Assembly: GCA_964534905.1 (NCBI GenBank)
Contig: CAZHPZ010000001.1
Location: 37,083-101,082 of the forward strand
Direction: 5' to 3'
DNA: 64,000 nucleotides
Origin: RGIG4608 sp964534905
GTDB lineage: Bacteria; Bacillota; Clostridia; Oscillospirales; CAG-272
The position numbers were made by a program, and so were the translations under genes. Positions 16,182 through 24,222 of this stretch are shown in pieces (position 1 is the stretch's first letter; every line of letters starts with the position of its first letter). Below the pieces are notes generated by a model. The model was not told the origin of the DNA. It searched no databases and saw only the letters and a program-made list of their open reading frames with translations.

Positions 16182-18095
16182 ATGAATAATCAGCTGACTT
16201 ATAATCCCTCGGCAAACGGTGTCGAGATAATAAGGGAAGTAAAGGTCGGTTCGTCATGGGAAAATGCCTCGTATCGCGGGGCATTTTCCATCGACGACGA
16301 CATTCGCTTCAGGGTGAGCATACCCACGGAAATGGGCGCACAGGGAATAGTCCTGAGAATTAACCGAGACGGTGAAAACTATTGGGATATTCCGCTTGCT
16401 CTGACACGGCTTGAGGTGGGACGCGGAGAATATATCGTTGAGTTGAATATGCGTCATACCTGCGGTATCGTTCCCGCACTGTTTTTTTATGAATTTTTGT
16501 TTTTGCGCGGAACGAGAACGCTTTTTACCGAAAGTATAAATAATTACGATTTTGATCTTTCTTACCGTTCAACATCAAAGTTTTCCTTGCTGGTTTACGA
16601 AAGCTATTTCAAGGCCAAGGAGTGGTTCGGATCGGGTATAATGTATCATATATTCGTCGACCGCTTTGCAAAGGGTGATATACCGCCGTTTACAAGAGAT
16701 GACGCGGTGTACAACGACGATTGGTATAACGGCGTTCCGCAGTATGCCAAAAGGCAGGGAGATAAGCTGAAGAATAATATGTTCTTCGGCGGAAATATTA
16801 AGGGAATTGAGGATAAGCTCGATTATCTTGCATCGCTCGGAACGCGCGTCATATATCTCAGTCCCGTGTTTAAGGCATATTCCAATCATAAATACGATAC
16901 GGGTGACTATATGAAAGTCGATGAGGCGTTCGGCGGGGATGAGGCGTTGCGCTCTCTTATCAAGCACGCGGATGAGTACGGAATCAAAATAATTCTTGAC
17001 GGCGTTTTCAATCATACGGGCGACGACAGCGTGTATTTTGACAGATACGGAAAATACGGCTCCCGAGGCGCATATGAGTGCGAGGCCTCTCCTTATCACG
17101 ATTGGTATAATTTCAAGAGTTTTCCCGACAGCTATGACTGCTGGTGGGGCATAGATGTTCTGCCTAAGCTTAATCAGAATAATGAATCCTGCCGCAATTA
17201 TTTTGTCGGAGAGAGCGGAGTTGTCGAAAAATATACGAAAATGGGCATCGGAGGCTGGAGACTTGATGTCGCCGACGAGCTTCCCGACGAATTTTTATAC
17301 CGTTTACGGGATTGCGTTCATAAGAATTCCGAAAATGAGGGTATCATTATCGGCGAGGTCTGGGAAAATGCCGCGGTAAAGAGCGCATACGGAAAGCGCA
17401 GAAATTACTTCCACGGCGGACAGCTTGACAGCGTTATGAATTATCCGCTCAGAAACGGAATTATTGATTTTGTTACCTGCGGAAGTGCGGAGATGCTCTA
17501 TAATGTTCTTATGGAGATATATACCTCTTATCCGAGATTTGTTTCGGACTCGCTTATGAATATACTCGGAACACACGATACGGAGAGAATTCTCACGGTG
17601 CTCGGAGATAATTTCAAGCCCGATCTTGATAACGATCACCTCGCAGTGATGAGAATGACTCCGAATGAAAGAGAGATTGCCGTAAAGAGACTCAAAATGG
17701 CGTCGGTGATTCAGTATACCGTGTACGGTATACCGTCGGTATTTTACGGAGACGAGGCGGGAATCGAGGGATATCACGATCCGTTTTGCCGCAGGACATA
17801 TCCGTGGGGCAGAGAGGACGGCGGACTTCTTGAGCATTACAGAAGGCTTGGAGAGCTAAGATGTATTGAAAAGGCATTTGATCGCGGCTCGTTCAGAGTG
17901 CTTGATCACGGTGCGGATTATCTTATTTACGAGCGTGAGCGTGAGGGCTCACGTGTTGTCGTGCTTGCAAACGGCGGAGGAGATAACCGTAAATTCGCAC
18001 TTGAGGGCAAGTGGATAGATATGCTTTCCTTTGATACCTATGAGGGACGTGTTCCCGTGAAATCGCATACCGCGAGAATTATGAAGCAAATATAA
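16182..18095 (+). CDS. GH13 alpha-amylase family glycosidase (neopullulanase/cyclomaltodextrinase type)
   Basis: 637 residues. After an N-terminal beta domain (~1-140) come the GH13 conserved regions: DGVFNHTG, GWRLDVADE (nucleophile Asp), GEVWE (acid Glu) and LGTHDTER (third Asp). There is no signal peptide, so it acts in the cytoplasm, trimming alpha-glucans or imported maltodextrins. It begins 6 bp after glgP without a clear Shine-Dalgarno box, suggesting coupling. GlgX-like debranching is an alternative role. No glgB-type branching enzyme is in the window. Confidence 0.88.
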   Translation: MNNQLTYNPSANGVEIIREVKVGSSWENASYRGAFSIDDDIRFRVSIPTEMGAQGIVLRINRDGENYWDIPLALTRLEVGRGEYIVELNMRHTCGIVPALFFYEFLFLRGTRTLFTESINNYDFDLSYRSTSKFSLLVYESYFKAKEWFGSGIMYHIFVDRFAKGDIPPFTRDDAVYNDDWYNGVPQYAKRQGDKLKNNMFFGGNIKGIEDKLDYLASLGTRVIYLSPVFKAYSNHKYDTGDYMKVDEAFGGDEALRSLIKHADEYGIKIILDGVFNHTGDDSVYFDRYGKYGSRGAYECEASPYHDWYNFKSFPDSYDCWWGIDVLPKLNQNNESCRNYFVGESGVVEKYTKMGIGGWRLDVADELPDEFLYRLRDCVHKNSENEGIIIGEVWENAAVKSAYGKRRNYFHGGQLDSVMNYPLRNGIIDFVTCGSAEMLYNVLMEIYTSYPRFVSDSLMNILGTHDTERILTVLGDNFKPDLDNDHLAVMRMTPNEREIAVKRLKMASVIQYTVYGIPSVFYGDEAGIEGYHDPFCRRTYPWGREDGGLLEHYRRLGELRCIEKAFDRGSFRVLDHGADYLIYEREREGSRVVVLANGGGDNRKFALEGKWIDMLSFDTYEGRVPVKSHTARIMKQI

Positions 18096-18113
18096 TATAA
18101 ATAATACGGTGCT

Positions 18114-18136
18114 CGTTTTGGGTGCCGTATTTTTTA
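18114..18136 (+). terminator. Terminator of the glycogen operon
   Basis: ATACGG (18114-18119) pairs with CCGTAT (18125-18130), followed by TTTTTT. Confidence 0.75.
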
Positions 18137-18155
18137 TGAAAATTTCAAAAAACGA

Positions 18156-18184
18156 TTGATATATTTCTTAAAATGTGATAATAT
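18156..18184 (+). promoter_or_regulatory. Promoter of the lipoprotein-smpB-DUF1846 unit
   Basis: TTGATA (18156-18161), 17 bp, TAATAT (18179-18184). Confidence 0.6.
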
Positions 18185-18211
18185 TAATATGAATATTTTT
18201 TGTACGGGTAA

Positions 18212-18739
18212 ATGTGTATGAAAATAAAGCTGTTGACGTTGATATTAATTATAATCATTTTGCTCGGTATGCTTTCCTGTGTATACGACGATAACGGTGC
18301 GCCGGGAGCGATAGCGGCAGACGAAGATACGGTTGCATCCGTGAAGCGTGACCTTGAGAATATGGAAAATTCGCTTCTTGCAAGCGACGGTGATGTCTTT
18401 TGGACGAAGTCGGGTACGCTTTGGCACGCAAGCTATAAATGCTCTTATATTGCCAATTCCAAAACGGTATATCACGGAAGCGTGGAGGATGCAATGCTGG
18501 CAGGTAAGGTAAAGGCGTGCGAAAGATGCTCGGCAGCTCTTGCAGAGCAGGATATTTGGGAACAGCTTGAGAAAAACAGCGTGCTTGACGGAGATGTTTT
18601 CTTTACCCGTGAGGGTGAAGTATGGCATTCCTCCGAGAATTGCAATGCTCTCGGGCAGGAAAGGGTGTATCACGGAAGCCGTGCGATAGCAATATTGCTC
18701 GGAAAGACCGTGGCATGCAATGAATGCGGTGACAGATAA
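18212..18739 (+). CDS. Lipoprotein with two tandem WHxxxxC...CxxC (zinc-ribbon-like) modules
   Basis: 175 residues. A hydrophobic signal ends in the lipobox-like MLSC, predicting a membrane-anchored extracellular protein. Two copies of one module follow. Each has DVF-[WF]-T, WHxSxxC, VYHGSxxxAxxxGK and CxxC, at roughly 67-110 and 127-173. The same Cys/His pattern occurs at the C-terminus of some secreted thermonuclease-like proteins; metal binding is inferred from it. Start may be the ATG at 18212 or 18218. The gene lies 11 bp before smpB. No function is assigned. Confidence 0.8.
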   Translation: MCMKIKLLTLILIIIILLGMLSCVYDDNGAPGAIAADEDTVASVKRDLENMENSLLASDGDVFWTKSGTLWHASYKCSYIANSKTVYHGSVEDAMLAGKVKACERCSAALAEQDIWEQLEKNSVLDGDVFFTREGEVWHSSENCNALGQERVYHGSRAIAILLGKTVACNECGDR

Positions 18740-18750
18740 AAAGGTGGATT

Positions 18751-19224
18751 ATGGCAGATAAGAATAAAAATTCGATAAAAATAATATCTCAGAATAAAAA
18801 GGCATATCACGACTATTTTGTAGAAGAAAAATATGAGGCGGGAATAGAGCTTTTCGGCACAGAGGTTAAAAGCATACGTGCGGGAAAGGTCAATATCAAG
18901 GAAGCGTATTGCGATATCAAGGATGGCGAGGTTTTCGTTCTCGGTATGCACATAAGTCCTTATGAGCAGGGAAATATATTCAACAAGGACCCATTGCGTC
19001 CGAAGCGTTTGCTTTTGCATAAGCGTGAAATTCTTAAGCTTTTCGGACTTGTTTCGCAAAAGGGATATACGCTCGTGCCGCTTCAGATATATTTGTCGGG
19101 CTCAAGAGTAAAGATTGAGATAGGACTTTGCCGAGGTAAAAAGATATACGATAAGAGAGAGGATATGGCGAGAAGCGATGCGAAACGCGATATGGAGCGT
19201 GTATTCAAATCGCACGATATGTGA
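18751..19224 (+). CDS. smpB: SsrA-binding protein SmpB
   Basis: 157 residues with an AAAGGTGG site. NKKAYHDYFVEEKYEAGI and GTEVKSIRAGKVNIKEAY are the conserved tmRNA-binding core. GNIFNKDPLRPKRLLLHK follows, and the C-terminal tail is basic. It delivers tmRNA to stalled ribosomes. No ssrA gene is seen in the window. Confidence 0.95.
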   Translation: MADKNKNSIKIISQNKKAYHDYFVEEKYEAGIELFGTEVKSIRAGKVNIKEAYCDIKDGEVFVLGMHISPYEQGNIFNKDPLRPKRLLLHKREILKLFGLVSQKGYTLVPLQIYLSGSRVKIEIGLCRGKKIYDKREDMARSDAKRDMERVFKSHDM

Positions 19225-19231
19225 GGATAAT

Positions 19232-20722
19232 ATGAAGATAAGCTTTGATAACGAAAAATATATTGATATGCAGTCGAGGCATATCAAGGACAGAATCGCC
19301 GAATTCGGCGGAAAGCTCTACCTTGAATTCGGCGGAAAGCTCTTTGATGATTATCACGCGTCGCGTGTTCTTCCCGGATTTAAGCCGGATAGCAAGCTTA
19401 AAATGCTTCTCCAGCTGAAGGACAGAGCGGAGATCGTGATAGCTGTCAATACGGAGGACATCGAAAAGAATAAGATGCGCGGAGATCTCGGTATTACATA
19501 CGATCTTGATGTATTGAGACTGATCGACGCCTTTCGTAATGTCGGACTTTACGTCGGAAGCGTAGTTCTTACAAGATTTGAGGGTACGGATCCCACGGTT
19601 GCCAAATTTGAAAGAAAGCTTACAAGGCTCGGCGTTAAGGTTTATCATCATTTCAACATCAGCGGATATCCGTCCGATATTGAAAAAATACTCAGCGATG
19701 AGGGATACGGCAATAATGAGTATATAGAGACAGAGAGGGAGCTTGTGATTGTCACAGGCCCCGGTCCCGGAAGCGGGAAAATGGCTGTATGCCTTTCTCA
19801 GCTTTATAACGATAATAAAAAGGGTGTTAAGGCGGGATATGCTAAATTTGAGACGTTTCCGATATGGAATAAACCCCTGCGTCACCCCGTTAATCTTGCT
19901 TATGAGGCGGCAACCGCAGACCTTAAGGATGTTAATATGATAGACCCGTATCACCTTGAAAAATACGGTGAGATGGCGGTCAACTATAACCGTGATGTGG
20001 AAATATTCCCCGTGCTTGACGCTATATTTAAGGGAATTTACGGTTCATCACCGTATAATTCTCCGACGGATATGGGCGTAAATATGGTCGGTAACTGTAT
20101 TGTCGACGACGACGGAGTTTGTGACGCCTCAAAACGAGAGATATCAAGACGTTATTGTGACGCTCTTTGCATCTATAAGGACGATGATACGCAGAAAAAT
20201 GCCGAAACCGTTCAGAAGCTTGAGCTTCTTATGCGTCAGGCGGGAATCTCAAAGGATTACAGACAGGTGGTCTCCGCCGCACAGGAAAAGAGTCACACCG
20301 CGGGAGTACCTGCGAGTGCGATAGAGCTTGAGGATGGCAGAATAGTTACGGGAAAGGAAACCGAGCTGCTTGAATCGGCGTCGGCAATGCTTCTTAATGC
20401 GCTTAAGGAGATAACCGGTATTCCCGACGAGATACATTTGCTCACGCCCGAGGTAATCGAGCCTCTGCAGAAGCTTAAATGTCAGTATCTTTCGAGAAGC
20501 TATACTAAGTTGAATGTCAATGAAATTCTTATTGCACTCTCGATATCAGCACACACCTCCGCTATGGCGGCGTATGCGCTTAAACAACTGCCGTCGCTTG
20601 CATTCTGCGACGTGCATTCGAGCGTAATGCTCAGTAAATCCGATATTGAGGTGCTTAAAAGGCTCGGTATGAACGTAACGAGCGAGCCTAAATATCAGAT
20701 AAAGGAAATATTTATAGGATGA
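19232..20722 (+). CDS. DUF1846 family protein
   Basis: 496 residues from the ATG at 19232, preceded by GAGGA, 7 bp after smpB; an in-frame start at 19178 lies inside smpB and is rejected. The sequence matches the conserved DUF1846 (UPF0371) family: FGGKLFDDYHASRVLPGF near the N-terminus, VTGPGPGSGKMA in a P-loop-like position near residue 175, and the LRHPVNLAYEAATADL segment. The family is of uncertain function. Confidence 0.88.
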   Translation: MKISFDNEKYIDMQSRHIKDRIAEFGGKLYLEFGGKLFDDYHASRVLPGFKPDSKLKMLLQLKDRAEIVIAVNTEDIEKNKMRGDLGITYDLDVLRLIDAFRNVGLYVGSVVLTRFEGTDPTVAKFERKLTRLGVKVYHHFNISGYPSDIEKILSDEGYGNNEYIETERELVIVTGPGPGSGKMAVCLSQLYNDNKKGVKAGYAKFETFPIWNKPLRHPVNLAYEAATADLKDVNMIDPYHLEKYGEMAVNYNRDVEIFPVLDAIFKGIYGSSPYNSPTDMGVNMVGNCIVDDDGVCDASKREISRRYCDALCIYKDDDTQKNAETVQKLELLMRQAGISKDYRQVVSAAQEKSHTAGVPASAIELEDGRIVTGKETELLESASAMLLNALKEITGIPDEIHLLTPEVIEPLQKLKCQYLSRSYTKLNVNEILIALSISAHTSAMAAYALKQLPSLAFCDVHSSVMLSKSDIEVLKRLGMNVTSEPKYQIKEIFIG

Positions 20723-20723
20723 C

Positions 20724-20755
20724 GGGAGGCTTGCAATACGCAAGCCCCCTTTTTT
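20724..20755 (+). terminator. Terminator after the DUF1846 gene
   Basis: GGCTTGC/GCAAGCC stem extended by GGG/CCC, then TTTTTT. Confidence 0.85.
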
Positions 20756-20775
20756 CTAAATTATTATATTACCAC

Positions 20776-20804
20776 TTGAAAAAGCAGGGGATATTTGATA
20801 TAAT
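20776..20804 (+). promoter_or_regulatory. Promoter of the uracil-DNA glycosylase/carboxypeptidase unit
   Basis: TTGAAA (20776-20781), 17 bp, TATAAT (20799-20804). Confidence 0.85.
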
Positions 20805-20840
20805 GTAAATATATTGAGATACGATTTTTGGAGATATGCT

Positions 20841-21428
20841 ATGAGATCTTGGGAAGAATTATACGATGAATGCGCGGCTTGCGAAAAATGCGAGCTTCAT
20901 AAAACACGAACGAATTGCGTTTTCGGAATAGGAAATAAAAATGCGGATATTTTGTTCGTCGGAGAAGCTCCGGGCGAGCGTGAGGATCTTTCGGGAACAC
21001 CGTTTGTCGGAAGAGCCGGTCAGCTGCTTGATAAATATTTGTTTGCGGTAGATATTCCGCGAGAGAGCGTTTATATAGCAAATATTTTAAAATGCCGTCC
21101 GCCGAAAAACAGAGACCCGAAACCCGATGAAGAGGACGCTTGTATGGATTATCTCCGTGAGCAGGTTCGACTTATAAAGCCTAAAATGATAATCTGCCTC
21201 GGCAGAATCGCGGCTCAAAGGCTGATAGATCCGAATTACCGCATCACCAAGGAACATGGTACGTGGGTTCAGAGGGGAAGCTTTCTGATTACCGCCGTTT
21301 ATCACCCCGCACTTCTTTTGCGTGATCCGCGAAAGAAAGAGGAAATGCTTGAGGATATGAAATCGGTCAAGGCTAAGCTTGACGAAATAAGAGGCTCCGA
21401 GACGGAGAGGGGCGGAAATGGGCAATAA
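20841..21428 (+). CDS. Uracil-DNA glycosylase, family 4 (Fe-S)
   Basis: 195 residues from the ATG at 20841, preceded by GGAG. An in-frame ATG at 20814 lies too close to the predicted transcription start. It removes uracil from DNA. CAACEKC near the N-terminus and two later cysteines (CRPP and CLGR) can hold the 4Fe-4S cluster. GEAPGEREDLSGTPFVGRAG is the family-4 active-site region, and YHPALLL is the second conserved motif. The stop overlaps the next gene by 11 bp. Confidence 0.92.
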   Translation: MRSWEELYDECAACEKCELHKTRTNCVFGIGNKNADILFVGEAPGEREDLSGTPFVGRAGQLLDKYLFAVDIPRESVYIANILKCRPPKNRDPKPDEEDACMDYLREQVRLIKPKMIICLGRIAAQRLIDPNYRITKEHGTWVQRGSFLITAVYHPALLLRDPRKKEEMLEDMKSVKAKLDEIRGSETERGGNGQ

Positions 21429-22554
21429 AAATTACAACAGAGAAAAATTTAACAGCGGCTCCGGAGATGAAAACAGGTATGTCACAAGCACGCAGACGAG
21501 CAGGGAAAACCGCTCATCGCTTGCTATCGTGGCGGCTGTGCTCGTGCTTGCGATAATTGCAACGGCAGTTTTGCGTGATATTGCAGAGGATAGCTCTCAG
21601 GTTTGGAATCCCGTAAATTCCACAACCACGAGCACCACCGTAACAACGACGTCGCCGAGTATAACACCCGATAATAAAAATCATCCGTATGCAACCGTTA
21701 CCGATAAGACGCAATTTGTTGCAAGCTCCGGCGGAGAAGCGCTTTACGGACTTGATATAAGCTCCGATTTTGCAATTCTCGTAAATCTATCCGATATGAG
21801 CACGCTCGCGTATAAATATGCCGACGAGCTTATTTATCCGGCGTCTATGACAAAAATAATGACGGTAGTTACAGCACTTGATATGATAGAAGATCTTGAT
21901 GACGGATATGTAATCACAAAAGATGTGCTTTCGCAAGTGCCGAGCGACGCTTCCACAGCGTGGCTTTCGAGCTATAAGGGCAAGACAGTCAGCGTCAGAG
22001 ACCTGCTTTACGGCATAACTTATATGTCGGGAGCAGATTCCGTGCTCTGCCTTATCGACTATCTCAATCTTACTGTGCCGGAATTTGCGGTGCTTATGAA
22101 TGAAAAGGCAAACGAGATCGGAATGGAAAGGACGAATTTTGGCGGAGCGATAGGTATGGATACCGAGAATAATACCACGACCTGCCGTGATATTGCGGCT
22201 CTGATGGCTTATGCTATGGAAAATCCGCTTTGCCGTGAGCTTTTCGGCGGTACATCGTACCGACTTGATTATCTTAATCTTACGTATTATAATTCCACGC
22301 TTAAGAAGACGATGGAAAATATGGGTACGAATGCGGAGAATGTGCTTGGTAGAGATTATACTCTTTTGGCGGCAAAATCGGGGCTTGAGGATAAGGCGGG
22401 ATATTGCCTTGCTTCATATATCAGAAACGATGTTACGGGTGAGCTTTTCGTTCTCGTTACCGCAAGGGCGGACAGAAGTGACGCTGACGATTATCCGCCG
22501 AATAAAAATACAATAATCGATATGATGAAGATCATAGATAGAGTGAAGCCGTAA
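21418..22554 (+). CDS. D-alanyl-D-alanine carboxypeptidase (peptidase S11)
   Basis: 378 residues. A cytoplasmic head, one transmembrane segment (about 37-55) and a Ser/Thr-rich linker precede the penicillin-binding domain. Motif 1 is ASMTKI (SxxK). Motif 3 appears as AAKSGLEDKAGYCL (KSG in place of KTG). Motif 2, usually SxN, reads SGAD, so the asparagine is replaced. It would trim the terminal D-Ala of peptidoglycan stems outside the membrane. It overlaps the glycosylase gene. Confidence 0.85.
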   Translation: MGNKNYNREKFNSGSGDENRYVTSTQTSRENRSSLAIVAAVLVLAIIATAVLRDIAEDSSQVWNPVNSTTTSTTVTTTSPSITPDNKNHPYATVTDKTQFVASSGGEALYGLDISSDFAILVNLSDMSTLAYKYADELIYPASMTKIMTVVTALDMIEDLDDGYVITKDVLSQVPSDASTAWLSSYKGKTVSVRDLLYGITYMSGADSVLCLIDYLNLTVPEFAVLMNEKANEIGMERTNFGGAIGMDTENNTTTCRDIAALMAYAMENPLCRELFGGTSYRLDYLNLTYYNSTLKKTMENMGTNAENVLGRDYTLLAAKSGLEDKAGYCLASYIRNDVTGELFVLVTARADRSDADDYPPNKNTIIDMMKIIDRVKP

Positions 22555-22617
22555 ATATTTACACAAATTCTTATTTATTTTTACTGAATTTTGTTAATCT
22601 TTTTTGGTAAAAAATAC

Positions 22618-22646
22618 TTTACATTTTGCAAATTTTTTGTTATACT
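22618..22646 (+). promoter_or_regulatory. Promoter of the CofE-like gene
   Basis: TTTACA (22618-22623), 17 bp, TATACT (22641-22646). Confidence 0.7.
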
Positions 22647-22691
22647 TAATCGTCAAAAAATCTTATTTTTTGAGCGTAAAGGAGATTTATT

Positions 22692-23888
22692 ATGAGTCGT
22701 TTGATCGGAACAGTATCAAGGGGCGTAAGAGCGCCCATAATCAAGAGCGGCGATGATATCGTTGATATAGTATCGTCCTGTATCCTCAATGCATCTAAGG
22801 AGGAGAATATTCCGCTTCGAGACCGTGACGTTATTGCGATGACCGAGGCTATCGTTGCACGTGCGCAGGGAAACTATGCCACGGTTGACGATATTGCGGC
22901 TGATGTCAAAGCAAAATTCGGCGGTGAAACAGTCGGAGTTATTTTCCCGATTCTCAGCCGTAACCGTTTTTCGGTGTGTCTTGCCGGTATAGCAAGAGGA
23001 GCAAAGAAGATAGTTCTTATGCTCTCCTATCCCTCGGATGAGGTCGGAAACCACCTTGTGAGCCTTGACAAGATAGATGAGCTTGGTATTAATCCGTACA
23101 GCGATATTCTTGATATTAAGAAATACCGTGAATGCTTCGGATATGAAAAGCATCGCTTTACAGGCGTTGATTATGTTGAATTTTATGAAAAGCTTATCAG
23201 AGAGAACGGCGCAGACTGCGAGATAGTTTTCGCAAATGACGCACGTGCTATCCTGAATTATACCGATAACGTGCTTGCCTGCGATATACATACGAGAGCG
23301 AGAACAAAGAGAATACTTAGGGCTGCGGGCGCTAAGAATGTTTACGGCCTTGACGATATACTTTCCGAGAGTGTAAATGGCTCCGGATATAACGAGAAAT
23401 ACGGACTTCTCGGCTCAAATAAGGCAACGGACGAGCAGATCAAGCTCTTCCCGAGAGATTGCCGCCCTGTTGTTGACGCTATTCAAAAGAGAATATTCGA
23501 TGAGACAGGCAAGAGAGTCGAGGTAATGGTGTACGGCGACGGCGCGTTTAAGGATCCCGTGGGTAAGATATGGGAGCTTGCCGATCCGATCGTTTCGCCT
23601 GCATATACAAGCGGACTTGAGGGTACCCCCAACGAGCTTAAGCTTAAGTATCTTGCGGATAACGATTTTGCCGATCTTTCCGGAGATGCACTTCGTGACG
23701 CTATCAAGGAAAGAATCATCGAAAAGGACGAAAACCTTGTCGGAAATATGGCAAGTGAGGGAACAACCCCACGTCAGCTTACCGACCTTATCGGTTCGCT
23801 CTGTGACTTGACATCCGGTTCCGGCGATAAGGGAACTCCCATCGTTTGGATTCAGGGCTATTTCGATAACTATACAACGGAATATTGA
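22692..23888 (+). CDS. CofE-like (coenzyme F420-0:L-glutamate ligase domain) protein
   Basis: 398 residues with AAAGGAG before the ATG. The N-terminal half matches the F420-ligase fold: RDRDVIAMTEAIVARAQGNY, then GVIFPILSRNRFSVCLAGIARG. VMVYGDGAFKDP and the SGSGDKGTP tail follow. True CofE adds glutamate to F420. Nothing else here points to F420 synthesis, so the substrate is open and the annotation is by domain only. It stands alone between its own promoter and terminator. Confidence 0.8.
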   Translation: MSRLIGTVSRGVRAPIIKSGDDIVDIVSSCILNASKEENIPLRDRDVIAMTEAIVARAQGNYATVDDIAADVKAKFGGETVGVIFPILSRNRFSVCLAGIARGAKKIVLMLSYPSDEVGNHLVSLDKIDELGINPYSDILDIKKYRECFGYEKHRFTGVDYVEFYEKLIRENGADCEIVFANDARAILNYTDNVLACDIHTRARTKRILRAAGAKNVYGLDDILSESVNGSGYNEKYGLLGSNKATDEQIKLFPRDCRPVVDAIQKRIFDETGKRVEVMVYGDGAFKDPVGKIWELADPIVSPAYTSGLEGTPNELKLKYLADNDFADLSGDALRDAIKERIIEKDENLVGNMASEGTTPRQLTDLIGSLCDLTSGSGDKGTPIVWIQGYFDNYTTEY

Positions 23889-23900
23889 TAAATAAAGCGT

Positions 23901-23931
23901 AAGCGCTCGGATAAAATCCGAGCGCTTTTTT
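23901..23931 (+). terminator. Terminator after the CofE-like gene
   Basis: AAGCGCTCGGAT pairs with ATCCGAGCGCTT, followed by a T run. Confidence 0.9.
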
Positions 23932-23945
23932 ATTTTCAAAAAATG

Positions 23946-23974
23946 TTTACAAATGTCGATGATTGTGCTATAAT
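23946..23974 (+). promoter_or_regulatory. Promoter of ncRNA candidate copy 2
   Basis: TTTACA (23946-23951), 17 bp, TATAAT (23969-23974). The RNA's first conserved bases follow after 4 bp. Confidence 0.8.
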
Positions 23975-23978
23975 GAAA

Positions 23979-24197
23979 TTTGCCAAACAAGTTGAATAAA
24001 AAAGCGGGTATATATTAGCATAACTATACCTTTTTTCATCATACCATTTTACAATTTGATAAAATGCAAATTCCGATGGAATGGTGAAAAAATTATATGA
24101 TCATATGCTTGATTATATTGCTTTGCTTTCTTTAACTTGTTTGGCGACAATGGAGTTTGCGTTTTTGTGCGCTGACTTCGTTGGCGCACTTTTTTAT
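23979..24197 (+). ncRNA. Structured RNA of unknown family, copy 2 (leader or independent sRNA)
   Basis: Paralogue of 2086-2295. P1 pairs 23981-23993 with 24134-24146. The hairpin GGTATA...TATACC (24007-24030) is followed by TTTTTT. P3 pairs 24042-24050 with 24078-24086 around an inner hairpin AATTTG/CAAATT with loop ATAAAATG (24059-24066). GTTTGGCGAC and GTTTGCG precede the terminator hairpin (24167-24189) and its T run. P1 and P3 differ in sequence from copy 1 but keep pairing. The trigger-factor-like gene starts 26 bp downstream, its ribosome site lying just past the terminator, so a transcription-attenuating leader is possible. Family not recognised. Confidence 0.75.
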
Positions 24198-24222
24198 TTA
24201 TATTTTGAAAGGAGAAAATATT

